In this document: positions 26,306 to 36,439 of the stretch, in pieces
Numbering within the stretch: position 1 is the first letter of the stretch
Layout of the letters: every line of letters begins with the position of its first letter
Source: Flavobacterium sp. HSC-61S13
GTDB lineage: Bacteria; Bacteroidota; Bacteroidia; Flavobacteriales; Flavobacteriaceae
Assembly (NCBI RefSeq): GCF_024171535.1
Contig: NZ_JALJZV010000007.1
Location: forward strand, 124,001 to 188,000
DNA: 64,000 bases
Reading direction: 5' to 3'
Program-made: the position numbers and the translations under genes
Notes under the pieces: model-generated
What the model was told of the DNA's origin: nothing
The model's database searches: none
The model's input: the letters and a program-made list of their open reading frames with translations, nothing else

Positions 26306-26587
26306 AAATAGCTAAATCTATACTTAGCTAATCCCTATTACAAATTCATACGTTTATCAAAAAACCGCCTGTGTCAAGATTTTTTGATTAGCAGGTGGTT
26401 ATATTCTTTACTAAATCTGGCATTTTAGATACAGCAAACAAAATTAAATATGGTTTTTCTTTTGTTGTTTGTTATACATTTTCTCATATTTCACCCTAAT
26501 TACTTGATAAAATAAACACGCACCTACGCTACGTTTTCCATTTGTTTTCTATACTTTAGCAATTCATTAACATTTAAACTCATAGAA

Positions 26588-28015
26588 ATGGAACTGCTAA
26601 TAGAAAAGATTTACAATGTTGTTTGGAGTGATGTTTTGGTGTTTCTATGTTTATTAACGGGTGTTTACTTCAGTATTCGCTTTAAAATGCCCCAGATCAC
26701 TTACCTCAGGCAAATGGTCTTATTGCTTTTTAAAAATAATGCTTCCGACAAGGGAATTACGTCTTTTCAAGCCTTTTCACTGGCCATTTCGGGCAGAGTC
26801 GGCACAGGAAATATAGCAGGAGTAGCAACCGCAATAGCTATGGGTGGACCGGGAGCTGTGTTTTGGATGTGGGCGATTGCTTTTTTAGGCAGTGCCTCGG
26901 CCATTGTTGAAGCTACTTTAGGACAAATGTATAAAGTGGAAAAAGACGGGCAGTATCGAGGAGGTCCTGCCTTTTATATTTTGCGGGGACTCAACAACAA
27001 AGCTTTTGCTTGGGCTTTTGCCATAGTAACCATTATCAGTACCGGTTTTTTACTGCCAAGTGTACAGAGCAACAGCATCTCGGTTGCGGTAAAATCCGCC
27101 TTTGATATTCCCTTATATTACACCGGCATCGGATTGGCTGTACTTTTGGGAATCATCATCATAGGAGGTGTAAAGAGAATCAGTCGCGTAGCAGAATACG
27201 TGGTACCCTTTATGGCTGGATCTTATATATTGATGTCGCTGATTATTATAGCCATCAATATCCATCAAGTTCCCGCGGTTTTTTCACTGATCTTTAGTTC
27301 CGCTTTTAGCCTCGATGCCACTTTTGGCGGTATCGTAGGTTTGGCCATTTCATGGGGAGTAAAACGCGGTATCTACAGCAACGAAGCCGGGCAGGGAACC
27401 GCTCCACATGCCGCAGCTGCAGCAGAAGTCTCTCATCCCGTAAAACAAGGACTCGTTCAAGGATTTTCCGTTTATGTAGACACCCTATTCGTCTGTACCG
27501 CTACTGCCTTAATGATTTTATTCACCGGTCAATATAACGTGGTGAATCCCAAAGGAGGTTTTCTTGTTGAAAATCTACCTCAGGTAGAAATGGGGCCCGA
27601 ATTCACACAATTTGCCGTTTCACAGCACTTTCCCCTACTCGGTAGCGGATTTGTTGCTATTGCCCTAACTTTCTTCGCCTTTACAACCATTATGGCGTAT
27701 TACTATATAGCCGAAAGCAACATCAGCTTTGTCATGCGCAACAACAAAAGCAAACTATTGATCTGGAGCTTGCGCATCATCATATTGTTCTCCACCTTTA
27801 TCGGTTGTATGACCACGGCAAAAACCGCCTGGGTATTAGGTGATATCGGTGTAGGTTTAATGGCTTGGCTCAACCTCATCGCTATTTTGCTATTGCACAA
27901 AAAAGTGGTGGTGCTCTTTAAAGATTATAACGAACAACTCAAAGCAGGCAAAGATCCGGTATTTGACAACAGTAAATACAACTTTCCCAATATGCAATTT
28001 TGGAATAAAAAATAG
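26588..28015 (+). CDS. sodium:alanine symporter (AGCS family)
   Basis: A 475-residue membrane protein with 10-12 hydrophobic segments. The AGCS family motif is visible in FQAFSLAISGRVGTGNIAGVATAIAMGGPGAVFWMW at about 59-94, and NEAGQGTAPHAAAAA further on is a second family hallmark. Members import alanine or glycine with sodium. It is a single gene with no obvious regulator, preceded by about 280 bases without a gene. Confidence 0.92.
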   Translation: MELLIEKIYNVVWSDVLVFLCLLTGVYFSIRFKMPQITYLRQMVLLLFKNNASDKGITSFQAFSLAISGRVGTGNIAGVATAIAMGGPGAVFWMWAIAFLGSASAIVEATLGQMYKVEKDGQYRGGPAFYILRGLNNKAFAWAFAIVTIISTGFLLPSVQSNSISVAVKSAFDIPLYYTGIGLAVLLGIIIIGGVKRISRVAEYVVPFMAGSYILMSLIIIAINIHQVPAVFSLIFSSAFSLDATFGGIVGLAISWGVKRGIYSNEAGQGTAPHAAAAAEVSHPVKQGLVQGFSVYVDTLFVCTATALMILFTGQYNVVNPKGGFLVENLPQVEMGPEFTQFAVSQHFPLLGSGFVAIALTFFAFTTIMAYYYIAESNISFVMRNNKSKLLIWSLRIIILFSTFIGCMTTAKTAWVLGDIGVGLMAWLNLIAILLLHKKVVVLFKDYNEQLKAGKDPVFDNSKYNFPNMQFWNKK

Positions 28016-28312
28016 CTTTTATTTATTGCAAAATAACACCACACTTCTCATTTAAAAGAAGCTAAATCACAGTCGTGATTACTAGAGCATGTAAGCAATA
28101 AAGAATTAGAATTAGAATTGGCTTTGTATTTTGCTAAAACCTATTTTTACCACAGTCTTAAGAATAATTAAAATACGAATGAAAAACAATTCATTAGTAA
28201 TAAAAATTAGACTTAATGAATGATATATCATACGTGTTAAAAATTTTTTAAATCCAGTAAAAATATATAAATTTGAATGACAAAAGAATCATTAACTATA
28301 AAATAACGAGTA
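28016..28312. promoter_or_regulatory. hipBA promoter region
   Basis: A gene-free 300-base region. TAAATTTG at 28268-28275 is the likely -7 box. A 20-base element at 28214-28233 (TAATGAATGATATATCATAC) recurs with two changes at 28311-28330, which includes the hipB start codon. The core ATGATATATCAT at 28220-28231 is a perfect palindrome. Confidence 0.6.
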
Positions 28313-28657
28313 ATGAATGACTTATCATACCAAGTGAATTATAGCGATGCAGCACTTTTAAGAAAGATCGGTACTTTTATTAAATCGAGACGAATCAGTC
28401 AAAATCTCACTCAAGACCAGCTTGCCGAACAAGCCGCTATGAGTCGTTCCACGTTAAGCCTAGCAGAACGCGGAGAGAACATCACCGTATTCAATCTCAT
28501 AAAAATACTACGAGTACTCGACGCGCTCTATGTACTGGAACACTTCACGGCAGTTCCAAAAATCAGTCCCATCATGCTGGCACAAGAAGCAGAAAGAGAA
28601 CGCCTGAGAGCATCTAAAAAAAAGAATCAAAGCGATAACGACACCGTACTATGGTAA
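28313..28657 (+). CDS. hipB: HipB-like antitoxin and operon repressor
   Basis: A 114-residue protein with an XRE-type helix-turn-helix at about 23-75 (SQNLTQDQLAEQAAMSRSTLSLAERG) and a charged, likely flexible C-terminal tail. The final residue is Trp (DTVLW), as in E. coli HipB, whose tail ends LEW and both contacts HipA and marks the antitoxin for proteolysis. It overlaps the start of hipA by seven bases (ATGGTAA), so antitoxin and toxin are coupled. It presumably binds the repeats at its own promoter. Confidence 0.88.
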   Translation: MNDLSYQVNYSDAALLRKIGTFIKSRRISQNLTQDQLAEQAAMSRSTLSLAERGENITVFNLIKILRVLDALYVLEHFTAVPKISPIMLAQEAERERLRASKKKNQSDNDTVLW

Positions 28658-29937
28658 CCACTGCATTTGTAAAACTATGGGGAAAAAGAATTGGTGCTGT
28701 AGCCTGGGATTCACAACAAGATCTCGGTTTTTTTGAATACGACAAAAAATTCATTTCAGCTGGTTTACAGCTTGCACCGATAAAGATGCCCTTATCATCC
28801 GAGGTATACGCCTTTCCAGAGCTCCGACATACCGCCACCTTTAAAGGCTTAGCTGGTTTATTGGCCGATTCTTTGCCAGACCGATATGGGAATGAATTAA
28901 TCAACAGTTGGTTGGCCCGAAATGGGCGTCCCGAAAACTCCTTAAACCCCGTTGAATTACTGTGTTTTATTGGTAATAGAGGAATGGGAGCTTTGGAATT
29001 TGAGCCCACCACCCTATCCACCAACGCTGCATCAAAAGCCATAGAACTTTCTAGTCTTATAGAAACCACGATGCACCTACTCGACAGTAAAGAACGCTTT
29101 GAAGCCCACACCGATCACGAAATGCAAGACGTTTTGTTAGACGTACTAAAAATGGGGACCTCAGCGGGTGGAGCACGCCCGAAAGCTATCATTGCTTACA
29201 ATGAAACCAAGGGAATAATCAAATCGGGTCAAACCCTTCAAGATGATGATTTTGAACATTGGCTGATAAAATTCGATGGGGTCAATGACACACAATTCGG
29301 CACAACCTATGGATACGGTCGTGTAGAAATGGCCTATTACAAAATGGCTACCGATGCTGGTATTGATATGACGGAATGCCGCTTGATTGAAGAGAAAGGA
29401 CGGGCACATTTTATGACCAAACGCTTTGATCGTTTAAAAGGCAACCAAAAACTGCACGTACAGACTTTTTGTGCCTTACAACACTACGATTTTAATCAAG
29501 TTGCAAGTTATAGTTACGAACAATTATTTCAAAGCATGCGGTTATTAAAACTTTCCTATGCCGAAGCCGAACAAATGTTTCGCCGACTGGTGTTTAATGT
29601 AGTAGCAAGAAACTGCGATGATCACACCAAAAATTTCGCTTTTTTAATGCTACCGAACGGCAAATGGCACTTAGCTCCCGCCTATGATATTTGCCATGCC
29701 TACCGCCCAGATAGCGAATGGGTTAGCCAACACAACCTCAGCATCAACGGTAAAAGAAAAGATTTTTTACGCTCCGACCTGCTCACCATTGCGCAGCAAA
29801 ACTCGATCCGCCAACCACAAATTATCATAGAAGAAGTCTTGGAAATAGTACAGCAATGGCCGAATTATGCCAAACTGTATCAGGTAGATGAAAAACTTGC
29901 CAAAGCCATTGATGCGACCTTATTACGAAACTTGTAA
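28651..29937 (+). CDS. hipA: HipA-type serine/threonine kinase toxin
   Basis: This 428-residue protein matches HipA family length. In E. coli it phosphorylates glutamyl-tRNA synthetase and causes tolerance or persistence. The regulatory autophosphorylation loop motif GTSAGGARPKA is at 169-179; the catalytic Asp in ARNCDDHTKNF (about 319-329) and the metal-binding Asp in LAPAYDI (Asp346) are present, so the kinase appears intact. The N-terminal subdomain carries FPELRHTATFKGLAGL. The target here is unknown. Confidence 0.92.
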   Translation: MVTTAFVKLWGKRIGAVAWDSQQDLGFFEYDKKFISAGLQLAPIKMPLSSEVYAFPELRHTATFKGLAGLLADSLPDRYGNELINSWLARNGRPENSLNPVELLCFIGNRGMGALEFEPTTLSTNAASKAIELSSLIETTMHLLDSKERFEAHTDHEMQDVLLDVLKMGTSAGGARPKAIIAYNETKGIIKSGQTLQDDDFEHWLIKFDGVNDTQFGTTYGYGRVEMAYYKMATDAGIDMTECRLIEEKGRAHFMTKRFDRLKGNQKLHVQTFCALQHYDFNQVASYSYEQLFQSMRLLKLSYAEAEQMFRRLVFNVVARNCDDHTKNFAFLMLPNGKWHLAPAYDICHAYRPDSEWVSQHNLSINGKRKDFLRSDLLTIAQQNSIRQPQIIIEEVLEIVQQWPNYAKLYQVDEKLAKAIDATLLRNL

Positions 29938-30177
29938 AACCGCAACTGAGTTTTAAGTATTCATAAATCCGTATTTTAATCATCTCCGAATGGAAGTTAA
30001 ATACACCAGTTATACTATAGATATAATATACGTTGGCAACCCATTAAAAGGAAAATAGAGAATAACCATATTAGGCTGATTAAACGCCAACTGTTGTAAA
30101 GGTGCTGGTGCGAGATAAACGACGGTATTGATCAACAGACAAAAGCCTGTAAAATATCCTACCAAAACAAATTATTT
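29938..30177. other. gap after hipA
   Basis: No gene is seen. The sequence is AT-rich. A terminator at 30178-30211 closes the hipBA unit. Confidence 0.55.
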
Positions 30178-30211
30178 AACGACCAGCAGACGGGCTGCTG
30201 ATCGTTTTTTT
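30178..30211 (+). terminator. terminator after hipBA
   Basis: AACGA-CAGCAG arms pair with CTGCTG-TCGTT around an ACGGG loop, with one C/A mismatch, then seven T. It is oriented for plus-strand transcripts and lies 240 bases past the hipA stop. Confidence 0.7.
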
Positions 30212-30244
30212 AGACAATTAACTTTATAAATTTACTGCAGTTGC

Positions 30245-31195
30245 TTAATGTTGATGACCGCTGTGGTTTTCTTCTGTCCCTTTTGCTCCTTCTTCCACAT
30301 TTACGGTAAAGTCTGCTGTATGCAGTTTGCCGCCTACTTGAAACTGTGCCCACATTCTGTAAACACCCGCTTTTTTGATATGGGTCTGTGCATAGATTGG
30401 GAAACGCTTGTCGGATATTGGATGTATGTGAAGGAAATCTTTATCTTCCTTACCGATCATTACAATATGAGCCTTAGCTCCTAAATAGTTTTCAAAATCG
30501 GATTCCTGTAATTTTTTACCGTTCTTTTCTACCGAAAACTGTAAATCTTGACTGCTGTTAGTTTTAAAATCTGCTCCATTGAGCAAAGTCATTTTATAAC
30601 CGTCAACCTCTGCCACCAACTTGGGTTTGTAATCCATTTTTGAAGTCACAGTAGTCCCTTTTACTTCTACCTTTTGCATATCAACCGCTCCGGCTAATCC
30701 TACCGGTTTATAATCTGTAAACAACAAATAGTTTCCGCCACTTGGAAAAGTTTCTGATACCGTATACGTTCCATCTTTTTGCTCTTGGGGATGAATATGA
30801 TTAAACCAACTCAAATCTTCACTAACCAACAACAAATGCATTTTCATTTCGTGGGCCTCCTCTAACGAAATCGGCTTTAGCCCATCCGTTACTGCAATAG
30901 TAAGGTTAGTGCTTTTTCCCGCTTCGATAACTGCTGGCGTGGTTGAAATCTTTACCGCTATCTCAGCAGCAGCTTCCTTGTTTACAGCCTGTAATTCCAT
31001 ACCGCATTTACTGCATTTGTCGCCTTTAGCTCCGGTTACTTCTGGATGCATCGGACAAGCATATATTTGATCGGGATTGGCGTGCTGTTCTGTGTTCATT
31101 TCAGCGTTGTTGTCTTTGTTTGCCGCCTTGTTACAAGCCGTTAAGGTGGTTACTGCAACAGTTAACCCCAACAAAGTATTTTTTATATTTTTCAT
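30245..31195 (-). CDS. heavy-metal-binding lipoprotein (HMBD and FixH/DUF-like domain)
   Basis: Start placed at the ATG at 31195 (MKNIKNTLLG), giving 316 residues with a lipobox VTTLTAC, so it is anchored at a membrane. A heavy-metal-binding domain follows (YACPMHPEVTGAKGDKCSKCGMEL), as found at the N-terminus of many copper ATPases and CusB adaptors. The remainder is two beta-rich repeats with His- and Met-rich patches (EMKMHLLLV, FNHIHPQEQ, FLHIHPIS) and an HSGHQH tail. It probably binds or shuttles copper or silver ions in the periplasm. It sits in the copper cluster with a chaperone and CopA. Confidence 0.78.
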   Translation of the reverse strand: MKNIKNTLLGLTVAVTTLTACNKAANKDNNAEMNTEQHANPDQIYACPMHPEVTGAKGDKCSKCGMELQAVNKEAAAEIAVKISTTPAVIEAGKSTNLTIAVTDGLKPISLEEAHEMKMHLLLVSEDLSWFNHIHPQEQKDGTYTVSETFPSGGNYLLFTDYKPVGLAGAVDMQKVEVKGTTVTSKMDYKPKLVAEVDGYKMTLLNGADFKTNSSQDLQFSVEKNGKKLQESDFENYLGAKAHIVMIGKEDKDFLHIHPISDKRFPIYAQTHIKKAGVYRMWAQFQVGGKLHTADFTVNVEEGAKGTEENHSGHQH

Positions 31196-31291
31196 AGTAA
31201 TCATTTTATTTTTTAAGAAAATAAAGCCTTGTAATTTCTTTATTTAAAGGTAGCTGATATCACCGTATTTTCAAGCGATATCAGCTGCTTT

Positions 31292-31513
31292 TTATTCGCT
31301 TACGGCTTCAATTTTAAAACCGGCTTTTTCAACCGAGTCCACAATCTGTTTTTCCGTAATTCCTTCTGAAGCTACCGTTAACACCTTAAATCTGTTTGTA
31401 GTATCTACTTCCCATTGGTTTTCGCCTGCTGCCTCATTTAAAAAAGGAGTGACTTTAGATACACAGCTGCTGCAATTGATATTGGTCTTGAATTGAAATT
31501 TTTTATTTTCCAT
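31292..31513 (-). CDS. heavy-metal-associated domain protein (CopZ-like chaperone)
   Basis: A 73-residue single HMA domain: FKTNINCSSCVSKVTPFLNE has the CxxC metal-binding pair, with the expected beta-alpha-beta-beta-alpha-beta pattern ending GFKIEAV. It would hand copper(I) to the CopA N-terminus. The gene is in the same direction as and between the copper lipoprotein and copA, about 110 bases after copA. The CxxC is preceded by Asn rather than the usual Met-x-Cys, a minor change. Confidence 0.85.
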   Translation of the reverse strand: MENKKFQFKTNINCSSCVSKVTPFLNEAAGENQWEVDTTNRFKVLTVASEGITEKQIVDSVEKAGFKIEAVSE

Positions 31514-31621
31514 TTTTCTTAAATTTTTATTGTTTTTCTACTCTACAAAGTTGCGACAATATGCTACGCTATATCTTATGTAATTTTGGGTTTGATTTGT
31601 AAGATTTACGTTTCATAATCC

Positions 31622-34039
31622 TTACTTTTTCCATTTTAAACGCAAACTGTTACTCACCACACTGACACTACTCAAAGCCATAGCAGCTCCAGCTATCATC
31701 GGGTCAAGTAAAAAGCCGTTGATTGGATACAGGATCCCCGCCGCTAATGGAATACCAATCAGGTTGTATATAAACGCCCAAAACAGGTTTTGTTTAATCG
31801 TCGCTACCGTTTGTTTGGATAAGCGGATCGCTTGTGGAATTTTGGTTAAATCCGACGAAATAATCGTCATTTTGGCCACATCCATCGCAATATCACTTCC
31901 TTTACCCATCGCAATACTGACATCGGCAGTGGCCAATGCAGTACTGTCGTTAATACCATCACCTACCATCGCCACTACTTTACCTTGTTTTTGCAGTTCT
32001 TTTACAAAATCAGCTTTATGCTGTGGCATCACCTCTGCTTTGTAATGCAGTATACCCGTTTGTTCTGCTATGGCTTTAGCCGTAGCTTCATTATCTCCGG
32101 TAAGCATATACAAGTCAATGCCCATCTCCTGCATTTCTTTTATCGCTTCAACCGAGGTGGATTTGATTTGATCCGAAATAGCGATTACCGCCAAAGCCTG
32201 CTGACTGTTTGAAAACCAGATTACGGTTTTGGATTGGGTTCCCCAATCATCGGCTTGTGTTTGCAACGAAGCATCTATGCTGATGTTGTTTTCTGCCAAT
32301 AACTTTTTATTTCCTACAAAATAGGTAACGCTTTGGTAATCTGCCTTGGCTCCTTTACCCGTAATACTATCAAATTGCGTTAATTCCGTACCAGCAACAC
32401 CATCTAGATGTTTTACTACTGCTTCTGCCAACGGATGTTCGGATTGTTTTTCAATACTCAATAAAACGTCTTTACGCATATCGTTATCGCTTAACCATTT
32501 TACTCCCGTAACCTGAGGTCTTCCTTCGGTGATGGTTCCAGTCTTATCCAATATGATAGCCGTTACTTTTTTGGCCAATTCCAAACTCTCAGCGTCTTTA
32601 ATCAAGATTCCGTTTTCAGCTCCTTTACCTACACCCACCATAATGGCGGTTGGCGTAGCCAATCCCAACGCACATGGACAAGCGATAACCAATACGGTTA
32701 CAGCCGCTAATAATCCTTGTACTACCGCGTTTTCGCCTCCGAAAATCAACCAAATGATAAAGGTTAAAATCGCTATACCAATAACTACGGGAACGAAGAT
32801 GCCAGCGATTTTATCTACAAGCTTTTGTACTGGTGCCTTACTACCTTGGGCATCTTGTACCATTTTGATAATCTGCGCCAACATGGTTTCCTTACCCACT
32901 TTAACCGCCTCAAATTGAAAACTTCCCTTTTGATTAATCGTACCTGCGAATACCTTTTCGCCTGGTGTTTTTAATACCGGAACCGGTTCGCCACTTAACA
33001 TACTTTCATCTACATACGAATTGCCTGAAGTAACCATACCGTCTACCGCAATTTTTTCGCCGGGTTTAACCAAAATGACATCGCCTGCATTGACTTCCTC
33101 AATCGGCATTTGTTTTTCAGTTCCGTCAGCCAAAATCACGATTACGGTTTTGGGTTGCAATCCCATCAGTTTTTTAATGGCCGTAGAGGTATTTCCCTTG
33201 GCTTTTTCTTCGAGCAATTTCCCCAAAAGAATAAATGCAATGATTACGGCAGCCGCTTCAAAATAAACATGCGCGTGCAAACCGCGTTGGTGCCAGAAAT
33301 CGGCAAACAACATATTAAACACACTAAATAAATAAGCGATTCCCGTACTCAAAGCCACCAAGGTATCCATGTTTGCCGAGCGGTTTTTGGTTTGTTTCCA
33401 CGCATTGATAAAAAAGTCTTTACCCAACCACAGTACTACTGGGGTTGAAAACAAAAACATGATTTCATTGCCATACGGCATGTCCATAAAAAACATACCG
33501 ATCACCACCACAGGTAAGGATAAGATTACTGCCCAAATGGTCTTGCTCTTTAACTTTCTAAATTTTTCTTCATGTATCGCCTCCAACGATTCCTGCTGTT
33601 TGTTTTCATCCACAATCAGTAGATCGTAACCCACAGCTTGAACGGCTTTTTGCAATTTGGAAGCATCGGTAATGTTTGGAAGGTATTCCACCGTTAGATT
33701 GCCCGTAGCAAAGTTTACGGAGGCATTAACCACACCGGCTTCATAGGTGACGATACTTTCAGCGCTGCCCGCACACGAAGCACAAGTCATACCCAATACC
33801 GGAAAGGTGTTTTTAACCGTAGGAACACCGTACCCCAAGTCTTTGATTGCCTTTACAGCTGCAGCTATGGTTTCGTTGTTGGCAACGGTAAGTGCTGCTC
33901 TGCGGTTGTTGATTTCCACCTTCGGACTGTCAACACCCTTTACCTGAGCCAAGCCTTTTTCGACGATTAAAGCGCAGTGTTCGCTATCGACGTTTTCTAA
34001 GGGGATATATACTATTTCTTTATTGTTTGTTGTCGCCAT
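31622..34039 (-). CDS. copA: copper-exporting P1B-type ATPase
   Basis: This 805-residue protein has two N-terminal HMA-like domains. The second contains [10 protein letters not shown], but the first (residues 1-75) has no CxxC. Eight membrane helices follow with the copper motif [10 protein letters not shown], then the phosphorylation site [22 protein letters not shown] and [13 protein letters not shown]. The C-terminal SVVSNSLRL motif marks the Cu(I) subgroup. It extrudes copper(I) across the inner membrane. It starts 88 bases after the AraC-HMA regulator (34128-34691), so it is probably in the same unit. Confidence 0.95.
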   Translation of the reverse strand: MATTNNKEIVYIPLENVDSEHCALIVEKGLAQVKGVDSPKVEINNRRAALTVANNETIAAAVKAIKDLGYGVPTVKNTFPVLGMTCASCAGSAESIVTYEAGVVNASVNFATGNLTVEYLPNITDASKLQKAVQAVGYDLLIVDENKQQESLEAIHEEKFRKLKSKTIWAVILSLPVVVIGMFFMDMPYGNEIMFLFSTPVVLWLGKDFFINAWKQTKNRSANMDTLVALSTGIAYLFSVFNMLFADFWHQRGLHAHVYFEAAAVIIAFILLGKLLEEKAKGNTSTAIKKLMGLQPKTVIVILADGTEKQMPIEEVNAGDVILVKPGEKIAVDGMVTSGNSYVDESMLSGEPVPVLKTPGEKVFAGTINQKGSFQFEAVKVGKETMLAQIIKMVQDAQGSKAPVQKLVDKIAGIFVPVVIGIAILTFIIWLIFGGENAVVQGLLAAVTVLVIACPCALGLATPTAIMVGVGKGAENGILIKDAESLELAKKVTAIILDKTGTITEGRPQVTGVKWLSDNDMRKDVLLSIEKQSEHPLAEAVVKHLDGVAGTELTQFDSITGKGAKADYQSVTYFVGNKKLLAENNISIDASLQTQADDWGTQSKTVIWFSNSQQALAVIAISDQIKSTSVEAIKEMQEMGIDLYMLTGDNEATAKAIAEQTGILHYKAEVMPQHKADFVKELQKQGKVVAMVGDGINDSTALATADVSIAMGKGSDIAMDVAKMTIISSDLTKIPQAIRLSKQTVATIKQNLFWAFIYNLIGIPLAAGILYPINGFLLDPMIAGAAMALSSVSVVSNSLRLKWKK

Positions 34040-34127
34040 AATTCTATTGCTTTATTTACAATACAAATTTGGTGACTATAGCGGTAGGAGTTGTTATACT
34101 ATTATGGGAGGGTTTTGTAAGATTTAC

Positions 34128-34691
34128 TTAAACCTTATCTAGGGGTTTGCGCTTTTCGTCGCGTATTTGTTTAAAATGACTTGGCGTTAGTCCGGTCACT
34201 TTTTTAAACTGATTGCTCAAATACGCCACACTGGAATAGTTTAATCGATGGGCTATTTCACTTAAAGACAATTCATCATAAACCAATAATTCTTTGATAC
34301 GCTCGACCTTTTGTGCTATAAAATACTTTTCAATAGTCACGCCTTCTACCTCCGAAAACAGGTTGGAAAGGTAATTGTAGTCGTGTTGGAGTTTTTCACT
34401 TAAAATATCGGAAAGGTTGGTTTTTACATCATTATCCTGATAATGGACCACATCGATTATTACATTTTTGATCTGCTCAATCATCCGGCTTTTTTTATCG
34501 TCAATAACTTCAAAACCCAAGGGTACCAAAGCGCTTTCCACCGCAACGCGTTCTTCCGCAGTTAAATCCTTTTCCAGCAACACTTCACCCAAAGTCATAT
34601 TTTTTACAACCAATCCGAGTTTGTCCATTTCGTTTTGAACAACGAGGATACAACGATTACAGACCATGTTTTTGATAAATAAGGTACTCAT
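34128..34691 (-). CDS. AraC-type regulator with N-terminal metal-binding domain
   Basis: A 187-residue protein with two parts. Residues 1-65 form an HMA-like fold beginning LFIKNMVCNRCILVVQNEM, with Cys11 and Cys14 in a CxxC. Residues about 85-180 are an AraC double helix-turn-helix (ELSLSEIAHRLNYSSVAYLS and VTGLTPSHFKQIR). Such fusions accompany copper pumps in Bacteroidota. The CxxC likely senses copper directly. It lies just before copA in the same direction. Most AraC proteins sense carbohydrates with a cupin, so this is an unusual sensor. Confidence 0.88.
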   Translation of the reverse strand: MSTLFIKNMVCNRCILVVQNEMDKLGLVVKNMTLGEVLLEKDLTAEERVAVESALVPLGFEVIDDKKSRMIEQIKNVIIDVVHYQDNDVKTNLSDILSEKLQHDYNYLSNLFSEVEGVTIEKYFIAQKVERIKELLVYDELSLSEIAHRLNYSSVAYLSNQFKKVTGLTPSHFKQIRDEKRKPLDKV

Positions 34692-34854
34692 AATGATGGG
34701 AGATTAAATGTGAAAGGCAAAATACCGTTGACAAAACTACGATTAAAATGGGGATTTTTAGATAGGCTTCGATTTTAGTTTCCCAAAGGCTGTTTGACTA
34801 AAATAATTGGTTTTACAATTACGTCTTTCCCGATTTAAGTAATTTTTTATCATT

Positions 34855-36415
34855 TCATCGCTGTCTTTTGTTTTTTTCTAAAGGTCGAGTTAATGTTAGT
34901 GACAAAAATAATCCGCTGATAAACCCACTTAATAATCCACCGATATGTACCGCATTATCTATACCTGGTGATAGACCGACAAGTAAATTGAATCCAATAA
35001 ATAGAAGCGTACCAATCAAAAACACTTTGGAAATATCAGTAGGGAAAAATTTGAGTAAAAGTAGGCTTAAAAAACACTCCATAAAGTCCAAATATCGCAC
35101 CAGAAGCGCCAAGACTTATCATATTATCGTTCCACCACATACTCGTTAAACTTCCCAATACACCAGTAAGCAGATAGATTAGCAGGTATTTTTTTCTTCC
35201 TAAAACAGGTTCTAGAATCAGCCCAACTATGAGAAGCCCACTCATATTATTGACTAGATGGAGTACACCATCGTGTAAAAAAACATTTGTGAGTAATCGC
35301 CATGCTTCGCCATTTTTTGTTAGAGGCCCATAATTCGCTCCCCACAATATCAAATCTTGCCCTTTGAAAGAAATAAACCCCAAACCCCTAATCACAAAAA
35401 GCAAGAAGACAACTATATTAAGACAAATTAGTATGGGCGTAATAAAAAAATCGGAATCTAATTTCATCATACTAATCAACTCTTCCACAGCTTTCTTTGC
35501 AGCTTCATTTGATTTACCCGACTTTATTCTGAGCAATTCTCGCTTATCCTTTTTTGGTATGAGTATCATGATTAACCAAACCATAGGACCTATTAATAGC
35601 GAACCGAAAAACCAATGCCATTTTCGTCCATTCCGCGCTTCGAAGGGTTCGTTGACCCCAATAAAAACCATTTCATTGGTTTGGTAGCGCAGATTTTGCC
35701 GAATAGCGTCTGCATATCCATCTTTACTTTCTACGGGATTGATTCTCTCAAAGTACAAAAAATCCGAAACTTTTTTATGCTTAAAGTCATTTAGACTCTC
35801 TACTTCAAATTGTCGGTATAAGTATTGCTTTTCACTCCTGTCTAAACGATTACTAATGGTTTGGCTATAATGAAGTCCGAGCCATGCCAAGGGCTCTTGA
35901 TCAAATGATGCTCTTGTATTTTTAAAAATAGGTAGCGCCATATGAATTTCCATTCCAAAATTCTCTCTGTATCTACCGCCTACCCCAAAGCTCGTATAAA
36001 AACTCATCGACTCCTTGTCTATATAGTATCGTTTTAAGCTATAATATTTTGTAGGGGGTAATGAAGGAATCTCTTCAATAAAATTCAACTCAGTCAATTC
36101 TCCTGTTGCGGTTGTAATAAAATGCTGTGCAATGGATACTGGTATAACTATGCTAACCCATGCTATGAAAGCATAAAAATCAAGCCAATGTGAAGCTTTA
36201 TTTTTAAAACTCAACAGCTTTAATCTTGGCCGTAAATAAAACCAAATGGCCAGGCCACTAAGCCCCATTGGTATAATAACATTGCTGATGGAACTTCGAA
36301 CTGGTAAGGGTCCGAGTTTAATAAAAAACAACCAATTCACAAGTGTATAACCAATGGTTAATAACACTAAAATGATTATGAAGGGTTTGAAAATAAGGTT
36401 AATCTTTTCTTTCAA
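34855..36415 (-). pseudogene. rhomboid intramembrane serine protease, frameshifted
   Basis: Two reverse-strand frames together encode one 519-residue protein. Frame one (36415 to 35036) carries the long N-terminal membrane and soluble region, HDGVLHLVNNM and the catalytic Ser in GASGAIFG, then runs out of frame at six T (plus-strand A6 at 35069-35074). The second frame (to 34855) carries the remaining helices and catalytic His in DNAVHIGGLLSGF. Removing one T joins them exactly. Either the gene is broken, the base is a sequencing error, or slippage restores it. Confidence 0.8.
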
Positions 36416-36439
36416 TTTTTTTATTTAATCTTATGCTTA

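Noticed and set aside
35069..35074. Programmed -1 frameshift in the rhomboid gene
   Set aside because: The -1 frame gives an immediate stop; only +1 or -2 restores the protein.
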